Of a stretch of DNA of 64,000 nucleotides, positions 1 through 13,094 are shown one piece after another; the stretch's first letter is position 1, and every line of letters starts with the position of its first letter. The translations under genes and the position numbers were made by a program. The notes beneath the pieces are model-generated. The model was not told the DNA's origin and made no database searches. It saw only the letters and a list, made by a program, of their open reading frames with translations. Source of the stretch: Channa striata (taxonomy: Eukaryota; Chordata; Actinopteri; Anabantiformes; Channidae); contig CM065178.1 in assembly GCA_033026295.1 (NCBI GenBank), forward strand, positions 23,389,781 through 23,453,780, read 5' to 3'.

Positions 1-3000
1 ACCCCCATCATCTATTCTCTGGGCCCATCAATGTTTATTGCAGTAATATGGTTTATTACACAAAATCATTGTTACAATAAAAAAAAAGTGTCAATAATTT
101 GATCAGATTTATGTTTAGTACCATGTCTAGTACTAAACTATTAACAGACCAAACTATACCTGTGTTCACTGACTAGTGGCTAAGCAGGAAGCGTGTTCTA
201 AATGCCCGTCTTTGATCCTGCTCTGCCATAATTAGGACCTGACAACCCAACCCTGCTTTATTCGTGTTGCTCTAATTTTTTAAAGACAGAAACCCCACGA
301 ACAGGAACATAAGAAGAAGAAAGACGCATCCTCACATTATTGTGATTTACAGGAATGTGACATCTGTTGTACCAACAATATTACTCCAAACGGAGGGTGT
401 TAGTAACTGACCTTGCCCACACAGCAGGGCTGCCCTCTGTGTGAACCCAAACTCCAACCGCAATTACATTTTACGTCTGCCATTCAGTGGACTTTTTATC
501 TAAAGTGCCTGTCACGGTTCATGAATGCAAAGTGCAATTTCAGCATGTGCAAGACTGAACCCCATCACCTGGTGGGTTTTGTAAGCAACAAAGAGCTAGA
601 AATAGTCATAGCTGCTGGCTTCATCGTGACTAAACACAAAATAGTAGTGAAATATGAAAGTCTGGAAGCAAAAAAAAAAAAATGAATGAGGAATATGAAA
701 AACTCTTGTGTTACCTACTGTAATTAGTTCTGTCAAAACACTGTTTTTGGCTTTTTACCTCAATTCGACAGACAATAGCACAAACAGGTGGAACGTCGGG
801 TTAATCGCAGACACATTTTTTACTTGTGATCTGAAAGGCTCAAGTTTTGACATTTACAACACAGACTCTGTTGGCACCAATTCACTTCACAATTCAGCTC
901 GTCCTAGCCGCAACCTCTGCCTGTCCACGATAAGACCTTCGAACGGGCCCTGCACTACACATCCTTCTGAGGCACAAAATTATACGTCTGCCTAGTGTGG
1001 GGACTGATAAAGCACAGGCCCGAAGCTGCAGCACGTGGAGTTGTAGTAGGCAGTTGCACGACCACTATCTACACCAGATGTCTGTCGGGATAAACCCCAC
1101 AAAACATCAGCTCATTTTTAATGTGCATTAAAACTTTTTTAAAGCAAAAAAAAAAAAAGAAGAAAAGCTTCACCTTCACTCTAGTTTTAAGAGGAAGTTT
1201 CAGCAGAACATTAGGTCTTTTAAGCCACAGGAAGTTAGAAGGATAGTTCACAGGATAGTTGAACAATGTGACTTACAGTGTGTAAAGTTGAACCGACTCA
1301 TTTCTGCAGTGCTGACTGGTAAACAGCAGACATTTACACATTGCACATCCACTAGACTTTGTTATGTTTATTGTGAGTCAAGTCAATGGTTAGAGCCAGG
1401 ACAGAAAATAATCACAAAAGCAAAAGTATTTTGTTGCTGAAGCCCTCCATTTCAAAAACACATTGACTTCATTACCTGCTGATTATGTTTTTAAAATAAT
1501 TAAAGACTTTTTCATTGGCATTTGAATTTTAATTAAAGTGTTTGAAAGCACACAGAAGAAAAGCCTAAATACCAAACAATTAATGACCCTCAGAGAGTCT
1601 TATCAAGATTATGTTCTTGGAGATTTATTAATATTATGAGATGAGGAAGCTATTCTCAGCACTGCTGCAGTCTGATCATCTCTCTACACGTCTAATGCTC
1701 CTTCCCCTGTCTGTGACGACAGAGTGTAGAGCGTTTAGCCTTTGCTAGTCATTTATACATTTAATAATCCACACAGCCCACAAAGCAATCCTTATCATAA
1801 ACAAAACAAGCTGGATCCACCACTGGATGACAGGGTAAACCTTTGGCAGCAGTAAAAAATGAGACACATAAAGCTGGCCGCAGCTCAGCAAGAAAACCAC
1901 AGATCTACTACACATCTGGCCCGGGCAGCACAACACCACTAGGGTTACAAAGTGGGGTTACAAAGCTTCAGCAGCATCAGCAGAAACCCAAGTCCTGCTG
2001 GTTTATGTGGAAACTCACGATGAGCCACAGACAGGACTGTTGAAAAGTTGCCAGTCAAGAAGAAAATCTTGCTGGATGTCAGAAATTGAGAATCCAAAAG
2101 CAGAAGTGGCCGGTCTGTGGCCGATTCAAAAATATCTAGCCTTCTGGGCCAGGTTCCTGATTCGCTGCTTAATGCTGCAAATTTAAACATGAAAATGAAA
2201 TCGCCAAGACTGACAGAAACCAGCGGACAGTTCTCCAGAGATACGCTTGGCTCGTCTCAGCGCCTGTTTGGCCCTTTCGTCTCATTATTCACTGAGACCT
2301 GGTGTAAAAATGAATTCTGATAACCTGGATAAATTTGCCAACACCTCTGCCAGAAATTGAGTAATAATAATAATAATAAAAATGATAATAATAAAAAGGT
2401 AAAAAAAATAATAATAATTACTTCATCCCAGCAAGGAGTGGCTGGAATTTGGAAAAATTGCAATATTACTAATACAAGGTCTGATAAAACAAGAAATTAA
2501 ACATTCAGTCATATTGTAAATAACAGTTTTGCCAAATGAGCTACAATTATCACTCCTGAAAAATCACTATTAGCCCAATCACTGCAAGGAAACACTGTAA
2601 ACAACTGCAGTAAAAATAAAACTTAGCAAAACTAGAGTTGAAAATAAATTCTGTTTTTTCATTAACAGAATTATCCTTAGAGCTGGTTCCAAGCTTAAAA
2701 TTAGCCCACCTATTTTTGCACTGCCACGTATCGGCGATGCATATCAAACCCAGCGTTTATCTCCGAACAAAGCGGAGTCTTAACGCCGGGTGCGCGGGGC
2801 CCTGTGCAACATCGAGCCGCGGAAGCAAACACGAGTGCTGAGAGATCGGCAGAGCCGGAGCTCAGCAGGGCTGGGACCACAAACTGGGGCAAACACATGT
2901 CATACGACTCAGCATAAGGCTGAGCTGGAAAATCAACAAAAGGTTGGCAGTGGCAAAAGCCAGTGATCCGCAGACAAATGCAGGATTACATCTCACTCCA

Positions 3001-6000
3001 CCTACTTGGTAAGCAGCGAGTGTCACATAACAGTCCTGAGATACAGTCGGGCGATTAGACTTCTGCTTGCACTGTACCTTGGTTTTAGCTCTAGGTCTGA
3101 CTCAATTTTGGGTGCACACAGTCTTACTAACTCGGGGAGGTGCACAGCCTTACATGAAATATATGTCTGATTTCTGACTGGCTTCATAAAGCCCCATTTA
3201 CACAGTCCCCTGTCAAAAGATCGGTTTGGTTTTTAACACATTTCTGCATTTTCACTTAGGTTTGATTTGGAAATAATAACACGGTGTAATGCAGACTAAA
3301 TTAAATCTATTATAATTTGACTATTGCTTCTTTTTTTTCTTAGAAAACCGAAGCAATAATATCAGCAGTTATTACTGTTATTATAATTTTTCTCCTTAAG
3401 CGTCTCTGGGTTCTTCTCCTCAGCCTTTTACTCCTTAAACAGTTTACATTGATTTTGAAAGTGGGTTAAACAATCTATCTTGACTGGATGCCTACTATAT
3501 ACGGATTAATGTTAGGAGGCTTGACATGAGATAAAATCTGCTTAATGTCATATATGTCAACTTGATTTGGGGAGTGCTTCATTTCATGTGTTTGTAATGT
3601 GATCCATTTTTAATTTCAGATTTGGAAACAGCCTGGAAAAACAAGATGCCCACATCCTTGGCAAAAAGCAACCTTACATCCATCTGAAATATGAGCCCAT
3701 CTTATGTCTTTATCTAAAACATGTTATAGGGGAATAGATGCACCTGAAGAAAGCTGGCAACGATTCAAAAAATACAGAGATTTATGAGCATAAGCAATTT
3801 AGATTAGAATGAACGTCTTTCACAAGATGTTGCTGTTACCTCTAACAAAGCCATTGAGCAGCTTTTTCTATGGCATTGAATTGTTTACATCTTAATATAA
3901 CTAAACAAATATAGCCTTTGCTGGCCCGCTCCTCTTTCTGGACCAGTGACCTTTGCCAGCAGACAGCTTGTCGCATACTTGATCATCTTCGGGGAATATC
4001 AGAGCAGTGCCACCAACTTATGATGTGATGGTGGTAATGATGATATATTTTGGATTACTAGACAGGAAGAGTGATCTTAATATGTTACAGGCATGACCTG
4101 TGCATTTTTGAGAAAAACAATACATCAAAACACATCTTGTCTTGGCTGATCCAAACAAAATGAGACATTGGCATCAATGGAATGTTGTCTCCTATGCAGT
4201 AGGGAACTGAACTTGCTTTCTTGTCCCTCCAGTCTTTTTTCAAAGAATCCTTATTAAGCGGATGCCAGCTTCTATGAGTGTCTCACACAGTTAGTACTAA
4301 CTCCTGGGAGATGAAGGCAGCCAATGCCCTGGAAAAGCCCAACATTTCAAAGGCTTGTGTGGTTGTTCCTCTGGAGAAAGTGATGTAATCACAGAAATGT
4401 CTCCTGTCTCGCAGTTTAGAGGGGTAGGTGGAAGCTGGAGCGCTCCACGGAGAGGGAAAAAAGGTTGACACGAGTTAGATTAAACCAAAATCTGTGAAAC
4501 AAAACGCAAATTGGGAGAAATAAAAGGCTGTGTGGGCAGGGTGGTGAAATCACGCCGTCATCCAGCCAAAAGCTGTAGGGATGACTAACCTACAGCATCT
4601 AGAGACATTTAAAAATCAGTGTTACAACAAATTAACTTTAAGCACATATAACTTCTATAGGTCTAACATAAGCTAGAAGGCCAGGAAATGATCACGGACA
4701 GGACCAGACTCACTCCATATAAATCTCAGCCCTAGGTAAATGGAGCCCAGGGTGTCATCACTATGGGTTATTACCACCAGTCAGTGGCCAAATTCTATTG
4801 TGCCAAATAAACATTTGTCACTGTTACATGGTAAAAGCGGAGGAACAGCAGCCGTTGTGAATGGCACACAAAAGAATGCATTTATTTCTGTGTGGAAACA
4901 TTTTGTCTAATAGGTACCAAGAGAAATGCTGCTTAGTTAATATTTCTCAGTAATGCCTTGAATAGTATCCATGACAACAAATGGATCCCAAACAAAATGG
5001 CTGCCTGTCAAGAACCACAATTTCAAAACAAAAATCAAATAATTACAAAATCCTAGGATGGATGATGATTATGAATTTGTTTTTTGATCAAGAACCATCA
5101 CTATCAGACTTTTAGAAAGAAAGAAAACTGTGGTGGACCAACCCATTTTTCTTCTCATCTCTTAGAATCTTATGATGAGAAATGTCACTTATTTGTCTCT
5201 TCCATCAGACATGCATTCTTCTCCATCTCCTATTTTGTCATCTAGTGTCTGTAATGAGGCGCCTGATACTGAGTTTCAATGTACTCAAAAACATCCCTTG
5301 GATGCTTAATTCAATTAAAAGAGTACTGTGAAAGTCTTGTTTCATATTGTCGTATGTTACAACGATGTTTTGCTATATTTAGAATTTCTGTGTTGTGTCG
5401 CCACATCAGCAATGAGTAAAGACCTCAGTCTTGCACAAAGTAATTCAAAATAAACGTCAAAGCTGGACTCTAATCTTGTGGTGTGGAGTTACACGTAACC
5501 CCTAGTACTGTAAGCCGGTGTTTCTCTTTCGTCCTGCACACGATGGCTCAAGAGACACAGTAGTATTTTATTACAGATACCATAGCTCTGACTGTTGCAT
5601 CCCTCACCGTTGATAATCTGATCGAAGCTTATTATACGGCCGCGCTCTAAACCCTCAACATCCACCAAACTAAATCCTTAATAAATGTTAATTAACATGT
5701 AAATGAGCCTAATGCTGACACTGAGAGGGAACGCTTTTGAATCGATAAAAAAACATGCTATATCTACCAAGGTCAGGCTTTAGCAGTTAACAGTAAACAA
5801 ACCACCGGTCGCTGCGGAGACAGGCTCCCGACAAGCTCTCGATTTTCCCTACCTGCTGTTCTCTCTGTGCTCTGCCAGCATCTCAACTCATCAGCCACAG
5901 AACACAGAAAAATATTCCACTATAAGCCAAGACCGACTCCTCGTTTCCCAAAAAGCTGTTCTGATAGGGAAAAGGCGCTGACAATGGTGTCATGCCTTCC

Positions 6001-8089
6001 TCTCGCGGCAGAGTGAGAAGAGAAGAGGCTAAGCATGGAGGCACGACTTGTCTTCATTGGCAGTGCCAGGGGCTTTGTTCGCCAGCAAGCTAACAGTGTG
6101 TGTGTGTGTGTGTGTGTGTGTGGCCTGCCGGGACTGGCACAGCTGATCCCCCCCTGACACCGGGTGGGGTGTACTGGGCTTTGGAGGAAGAGGATGAGAG
6201 GGTGGAGTGTGGAGTGTGTGAGGGCTATGGCCGTCACAGCAAGAGGAGCATACCATTTCTACCGGAAAAGGGGTGGGCAATGCACGACAGACAGTAGCAA
6301 GTACCATTAAAAATGTATTTGATGGGGATATTGTTGTCTTTATATACATTCAGCACAATGGGTAAACAGTAACTCTGCATTACCACACGGTCTGGCGCTT
6401 TCTGACATCCATGTGTGGATGGAAAAAGTATTCTCGAGAGGTGCATCTCAAGCTTTGTCATGAAAGAACAGAACAACGCTGACACGTTGAAAAAGAGGGA
6501 TAGACCAAATTATTTGCTACATAATAATTTTTAGAACTAATAATTTTAATAATTTTTAAAACTAGAAATTATTACAATTTAATGTATAAAATGTCAAAAC
6601 CATGTTAAAGATATCAAAACCTCTAAAAATAGAAAGACGCTTGAGAAAAGCCTTGTTGTGCCCATCAAGTCTCAAACCCCCAAATACTGTTTAAATCATT
6701 TATGGCAAACAAAAGCAGAAAAGCCTTGTACTGAAGAAGTTGAAGCTAGAAAATTATTTGCCTGTCATGCTAGTGTTTCTTGACAATTTACAATTCATTA
6801 CCAATTAATGATTTTTAATACAACTAATCTAAACAAATTAATCAAACTACAAAAATGGCCTCTTCAAGCTCTTAACTCTTTGTTATAAGAATTTACTAGT
6901 TTTTTCTAAATGATATCATTTTAAATTAAATATGTTTGAGTAAGTCATATATTTTTTAAGATTCTCTAATATTTTCAAATATTTAAAAAAATAAAACCAT
7001 GATGTAACAGTAGCTGCACCCCCAAAGAGCAAGTAAACCATACTTCTTATGTATTATATAGGCTTATACACAATCAGATAATAATACGCGGTTTCCATAA
7101 GAGATGCCAACAGCGAAAGCAGATCTTCCACAACGTGCAACCAGCGGCAAAATTCAACAAACACTGGAAAGTTAAAAAAAAAAAAAAATCTGCAGTATCG
7201 GATGATACCTATGTCAGGTGCAGCGAAGTCGGTGGCAACCGCCGCCAATCATGCTATGGCAATGAAGAGAGCCGAGAATAAATCGCACCTTTAGCCAGTT
7301 CAACAACCAGCACCACCATTACCACAGAGTATAGTAATTAATTACTCAGATTTCATGTATGATCTGTCATTTTACAAAAGCAGCAAGAAATATACGATTA
7401 ATTCAAATGTTCCAGTACGTCCTGACTTGTTTTTTTTTGTTTTTTTTAATCAACAACCACCAAAACGAACGCTGTGTTGGCTTCTCTACCCAAACTCCTT
7501 TTTTAAGTATAGAATATGTAGCTGACATAACGTAATAGTTTTGTCAACCAGATAGTAATCACTTAATAGTAGTAGTTATAATTTTAGTACGATCGATTAA
7601 TTGTTGGTCTTATTTTTGGCTGGTTGCGAGTAAGTAATAAATAATTAGACACCTTTATACAGGACCAAGAAGAACATATCCATTAACCCCATAATCCAAC
7701 ATGTATCTTATGCAATTTTTTAGTAAATGATACAGGATCTTGTATGTATGTATATGACAAATAGAGTATAGAATATGTCAGCATACGGCTGTACAGCCTG
7801 TGTGTACTGACACTGATTTCCGTGCTCTGCTGGCTCTCATGATGTGATGGCAATTCCCATGGGGGCTAATTAAGAATTCTGCTCTCTGGTGTTATGACTG
7901 CACGCTGCTGCTTCTTTTCAAGAACGACGATGGCTCAAGTCCTATGTCTACCGTCGCATATTTACCTAGAAACATCATACACACACGCTCACTTTCTCTT
8001 TGTGATGTATTTTGCATGGCTTGGTGCATTGAGGAAGACATTAGTACAGGACTTGCACTGCGCACAATATTTTAATGTCATTTACTCCC
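1..8089. other. AT-rich non-coding DNA
   Basis: Short open frames here show no family resemblance and no convincing splice pattern. The part from about 3480 to 5100 is free of simple repeats and reads like possible conserved non-coding DNA. It may be intron of a gene starting in the 11-12 kb promoter. Confidence 0.4.
6097..6122. repeat. TG microsatellite
   Basis: Thirteen TG units. Confidence 0.95.
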
Positions 8090-8204
8090 ATTGACACCTA
8101 TGGGCCGTTTAGATTCACCAGTTAACCTTACATGTACGTCTTTGGATTGTGGGAGGAAACCTACACAAGCACAAGAAGAATATGCAAACTCAACACAGAA
8201 TATG
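8090..8204 (+). repeat. dispersed teleost repeat, 3' part
   Basis: The TTTGGATTGTGGGAGGAAAC and ATGCAAACTCAACACAGA motifs identify one copy of a repeat that recurs through this window. Confidence 0.7.
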
Positions 8205-9596
8205 CCCCTTCTATGGACCTTCTAGTTGTAAGACTTGAGCACTGAGTGCTTTTAACACAAATTAAAAAGATTCCTATAGTTTTCGATATATGACTGATGC
8301 ATGTAGAACATCATAACACCCCTTCCTTCAAATGCAATAAATGATTTGTAGAGTCATTCATGCGTCTATGTCAACCCTGGAATATGAGGCTGTGTGTCCA
8401 TTTGTTTTTCACACATACTATTTTTTAGTCTCCTATGCAGCAGGAGGCTGCACTGTAGAGCCCGGATGTGAGGGAGATCAGTGCTGCATCACTGCAGGCC
8501 GAGGTGGACAAATTTTTAAAAAAGGAAACATACCGTGCATATTTATAAAAAAAGATTAGAGAATAACTTGGATGTCAGTGGATTGGATATCTGGCTTTTA
8601 CAAACAGGATGCAGACATATTGTTGAAGCAGACACGCCAACCTTTTCTGTCCAGAAGACATTCAATTTTCATGTGATGTTATTGCTCTTTGAAGCAGTCA
8701 AAGAGCCCTCTGGGGCCTAACAAGGTCATTTGGTCATGCGTTACGTCCAGGTTTACACTTTCAATAACAATTCATAACAATGTGTGCCAGATGATCACCT
8801 GCAAACACTGATCAGCCAACAGCCAATAGCAGTTGCAGCACATTTTCAGCTATTACAGTATGCACGGAGTTTTACAGATTTGGGTGTGTAACTGGAGGAA
8901 CATGTTGCCACTGTTAAGATGGACTCCAACTCCACTGGAATTTGAGTTACTGCGGAGAATGAGCTCCATGGCAAGTAAACCTGCACAATTTTTGAAGCTT
9001 AAATCGCCAAAAGTACAAAGCTATTGTTAACACCTTTTTTAAGGCAAGTAAATCAGATAATCACTCCAGTCCTACTGCTCTTTTAAAGCCACTTTACTTG
9101 CATGCTAAACTTTTTAGATAAACAAAATAAGGGCAAAACTTTAAAACAAACAAATGGAAACATGATTTCGGAGATTCCTGCTCCCAGTACAAATACACAA
9201 CCCTCCTGTGCAGAACTAAATCTGTGCCCAAACGTTAGAAAGGCAGGTGGTGCCACACATCAAGTCCTACTTTAAACGGGTCAGTTTTGTCATATGACAT
9301 TAGCACATTCAAAGGATGACCCGTGATCATGTAACAGATTCCTTGAAGCTACATTGAGCATTTTAACAGCTAAACCACCCTTTATTTCTGCCATTATTTC
9401 CCAGTCCTACTTGGGGGCCCTGTTTTTCTTTGAAGTGGTGGTTGTGACAGGCCCACCTACAAGTCTAAGTGGCTTAGGTTAATTCACCTCACCCTTTAAC
9501 TACAGTTCAGATTAGAAAACACAGTGGTTTGTGAGTGTTTTTTTGTACAAATATGGCGGTGGAAGACTATTTAATGTGAAAAATACATATTCTATC
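8205..9596. other. non-coding, nothing recognised
   Basis: No gene, RNA or assignable repeat seen. Confidence 0.5.
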
Positions 9597-9949
9597 TACC
9601 GTATTTTCCAGACTATAGAGCGTACCTAAATTTAAGCCGCACCCGCTAAAATTTAAAAGAAATATATATTTTGTCACATATAAACCGCATCGGACTATAA
9701 GCCGCCAATATCCAGGCTGAGAAATAAGATATTTACATAGAAAGATTTTGTACCATAAGTGTTTATTCATACACCTGAACCTGAATGGTGCCTGTAACAC
9801 GGCAGTAAAAGTGCTGATGTTTGCTGTTTCATCTACAGCGCCCATCTGAGGGCTGCAGGAAAATTCATAGAAAAGCCGCATCTCTGTAAAAGCCGCATGG
9901 TTCAAAACGTCGGAAAAAAGTAGCGGCTTATAGTCCGGAAAATACTGTA
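9597..9949. mobile_element. small DNA transposon (MITE) with terminal inverted repeats
   Basis: The left end reads CCGTATTTTCCAGACTATA and the right end, reversed, reads CAGTATTTTCCGGACTATA. The interior contains further ACTATAAGCCGC-type motifs. TA flanks both ends, consistent with a TA target-site duplication. At about 350 bases it has no transposase. The TATAAGCCGC signature is one I recognise from abundant fish elements, but I give no family name. Confidence 0.75.
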
Positions 9950-10898
9950 ATTTATATTTAAAAGATAATTTTCTAAACTTAAAAGTGCTTTTCACCAATA
10001 ATGACCTTCTGCACTTCTCTTTTATAGAAAACTTTCTGAAATGTCTTATTATATATATCTTCATTTTCTTTGGTCATGGTGCCTTTTTTTATTTTTTGTC
10101 TCCTAAAACATATAAAATGTTATTCTGGAAGACAAAAGGACACAAGATCCTGCAGTAAAGCTGGCTAAGGCTTCCAGAACTGCTCTGATGTGAGAGTTGT
10201 CATGCCTTAGAATCCTCACTGTGCAGCCTTTTCCCTCAGCCTGTGAGGAAATTGGAATAGCAATTACTGTTAGTGGGTCTGTGTGGTTAAATCTTGTTCT
10301 ATTGGAAATTTCTGAACAGATTAGCAAAGTGTCATGATGGTTTTTGACCTTTGAAAAAGGAGAAAAGCATTTTGGTGCATGCAACATGCAATAATTCACA
10401 AATAGCACAACCAAAGTTGTTAAATGTAGACTATGGCTGATTATTCAAGGGTGACTATTTGACAACATTATCTTTAACAGAAAATCTCTGGTCGATCTCA
10501 CGATGAATTTGTTAATTCATGCAAAAAAAAATCCTTTAAATAGAAATTCCTGTTTTTCAACACAACCTGCAAATGTCAGGGGGGGAAAAACAGCAAGTCC
10601 CCCGGATTGCACAAATGACAAAAGCGTAAACAAGTGCATTGGAGCATTGCACCAATTTATTTTCAATGAAGGAAGTTCTTATTGACGAAGGGATTTACAG
10701 TTCTACACACGGTGCCTTTCTCTAGCAGGATAAGACCTGCAGAACTGAAACCCTTTCAATCATGTGATGGACGCCAGTGTAACAGGGAAAAAACAATCAC
10801 AGCTCACAGTCACTGTCGGGGAAACAGTAAAGAGCGCCGAGCACGAGGAGTTTGCAGTAACATTAGTCAAACCGGGGATCACCATTAGCAGTCAGCTG

Positions 10899-10899
<1 letters not shown>
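9950..10899. other. non-coding, nothing recognised
   Basis: Between the small transposon and the TG array. No supported gene. Confidence 0.5.

Positions 10900-10957
<58 letters not shown>
10900..10957. repeat. TG microsatellite
   Basis: Twenty-nine TG units just left of the CpG-rich stretch. Confidence 0.95.
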
Positions 10958-10958
<1 letters not shown>

Positions 10959-10999
10959 CTGAGCTGGGACTCGATCAGCTGTGTGATCAGGAACAATGC

Positions 11000-12350
11000 A
11001 CGACGCGCAGGTAACCTCACGGTGCGCTGCGGGCAGGCGTGCACGCCCAGGCCGATGAAGCAGCAATACGTGTGCCAGGCATTTTACGGCAAAGCCAAGC
11101 ACGGCTAACGCTGCTAAACCACAACGTCACACAAAACCACCTCAAGTTAACGTTAGCCACCAAGAATCACAACTTGTTAGTGCTGCGTAACACACAGGAC
11201 CGACGTGCCGTTGCGGTTCCCCTGGCTTTTCCGTGGACTCTCGTCGGCTGAATTCCCGTCTCCCGCACCGCCGTCCACGGACACAGACTGTCAACAACAC
11301 AACTGCTGCAAACCTGTGAGTTACCGTGTAACCGACACGCCGCCAGCGGCGTTAGCTAACGGCCAGAAAGCTAGCGACCAGCTGATAGCATCACAGCATC
11401 TACACGGCAACTGCCGAGCTAAACGGTGGCGCCCGCGTAACTGCGCGGCCTAAACAAATTCAGTGTGAAGAAAGACGCTGGTTTGTGCTTCAGTGTTAAT
11501 GAGAGACACGCATCGACATTTCGGTCATTACTGCTGACACGCTAACATCAGCTTTAGCCCCCAGCCCGTCTGTGCTAACATGCTAGACAGCTAGCAGCCC
11601 AGCGCTAACTAGCCGCTCCAGAGACCTCCGCGTCTTTCCGCCGTGCACTCACCAGCAAGCAGCGTTTGCGGCAAAGTACGTCGGTTGTGGCGTCTGCGGT
11701 CGCTTCCAATGTGTCAGTTGAGTCGATGCGGAACGCTGCGTGTATATCCATATGTCACGTACGATGCTTTAATCCCAAAGTGCTCGCTGCTCCCTCTCCT
11801 TCCTTCTGCCGGTAGCCATTTTTCCTCAACATCCAAATAAGCCGAGCTCGTCCCAGCGCTGATTCCTTCAAACAGCATCCTCCTCTCCGGGCCGAGCGAG
11901 GCCGCGTCTGAAGGACGAAGCTGACATCTGTCGGACGCACGGAGAAAGGCGCCTCGTCACATTCACAGCTAACAACTCTTCTCCTTCATATTACAACTAG
12001 CAATTAATCAATTAGTATTTTTTTTATTTTTAAATTGTTTTTTTTTTATATTACCGTCAGCCAGATGGTACAGACCGACTAAAGCCAGGACCAGCGGACT
12101 GAAAACGGGTTCCTGTCCCAAAGCAGTGTGAACGCTTAATGCGGATCAGTGCAATCAAGGGGGAAGTGAATGTTCGCGTGTGCAACCTGACTCCCAGTAT
12201 TCACGAAGCGGCGGAGAGCAGCTCCTCCGCATCTTTCTACGCATTTAAAAACTTTGTTCTTGCGTCTCATGGAGCATAAGCGCTTTGCTTTGACGTTTTC
12301 TCCTGGACTTGGATCGTTGTTGCCTGGTAAGTTGCGGTGGATCAAAGCCT
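11000..12350. promoter_or_regulatory. CpG-rich candidate promoter, possibly bidirectional
   Basis: The base composition changes to GC- and CpG-rich in an otherwise AT-rich area. No TATA box is obvious. A consensus donor GTGAGT faces left on the - strand at 11652 and a GTAAGT donor faces right on the + strand at 12327. The pattern suits first exons of two divergent transcripts, but no downstream exon was recognised in either direction. Confidence 0.4.
11653..11960 (-). other. candidate first exon of an unidentified leftward gene
   Basis: On the - strand the segment ends CTTGCTG before the donor GTGAGTGC. It contains an ATG in good context at 11819 (AAAATGGCT), read for 16 codons to a stop at 11769. 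A second ATG at 11751 stays open for 33 codons to the donor in phase 0. It could be a 5' UTR with an upstream ORF or a short coding start. The upstream limit is approximate. Confidence 0.35.
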
Positions 12351-12838
12351 CTGTCGATTTATTTACTTTTTTACTATTCTCGTTTATTTACAACAGCAAA
12401 GGCACCAAAAAAGCAGCAAATTTCATCTGGACTGTGCATTTACAGTATGTTCCAACTAGTGACTATATTAATCTATCCTAAAGTAATGGTAACACTATAT
12501 TCCAATAAATTAGTCTCACTAAATCTTACAAATTAAATGTTGCATTTTCCATAATTGCAAATCCATTTTCCTTGCATTATTTACTCCCGTTTATAATACA
12601 AACAATCTGTTGTACAAAAGCATTTTTTTTCCTAATTTTTAGATTTTATTCTTGCTTGAGGAGAAAGTTTGTTCATTTTTGCATAATTAATAAATACAAT
12701 ACAACAGTGCAAAATTATACAAATAAATAAATCAAATATTAGATTTATACGTTATTGTACAAAATCTGTAATATTTTGAATAAAGTTCAGCAGATGAAAT
12801 ATAGGAAAAAATATAATTTATATATTTGATATATTGAA

Positions 12839-13094
12839 TGAAATATATCTGATGAATGCTCACTCTCACCTTCCTGACCAGCTTGTAAAGACATGAGGTG
12901 TCCTCCTTCTGGATGCTTCCTCCCCAGCACTCCGCCGCATAAAAGAAGCCACTCGCCACAGCAGTCTGATGGGACATCTGCACCAACGTTTTGCAGGTGT
13001 TGAAGGACGCCAGCCGTCTGTGGAAGTACAAGGCCAGTCCAGTTTTTCAACCAGCTGCACTCCCAGGTATTTGTGCCTCCACACACTCAATGCT
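12839..13094 (-). mobile_element. LINE reverse-transcriptase C-terminal fragment
   Basis: Translations on the - strand give KYLGVQLVEKLDW in one frame, then RLASFNTCKTLVQM and VASGFFYAAECWGGSI in the next. These match the C-terminal segment of fish L2/CR1-group LINE ORF2 proteins. The frame change shows that it is degenerate. Confidence 0.75.

Noticed and set aside
413..995. Two adjacent open frames of 90 and 95 codons on the + strand
   Set aside because: Both include phrases such as ACGTCTGCC in similar surroundings and may belong to one repeat. No protein feature was recognised.
9567..10064. 165-codon open frame on the - strand
   Set aside because: It crosses the small TIR transposon and has no recognisable protein similarity.
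12254..12481. Open frame starting near the CpG-rich stretch on the + strand
   Set aside because: It reads through the consensus donor at 12327 into AT-rich DNA. The part before the donor is too short to identify.
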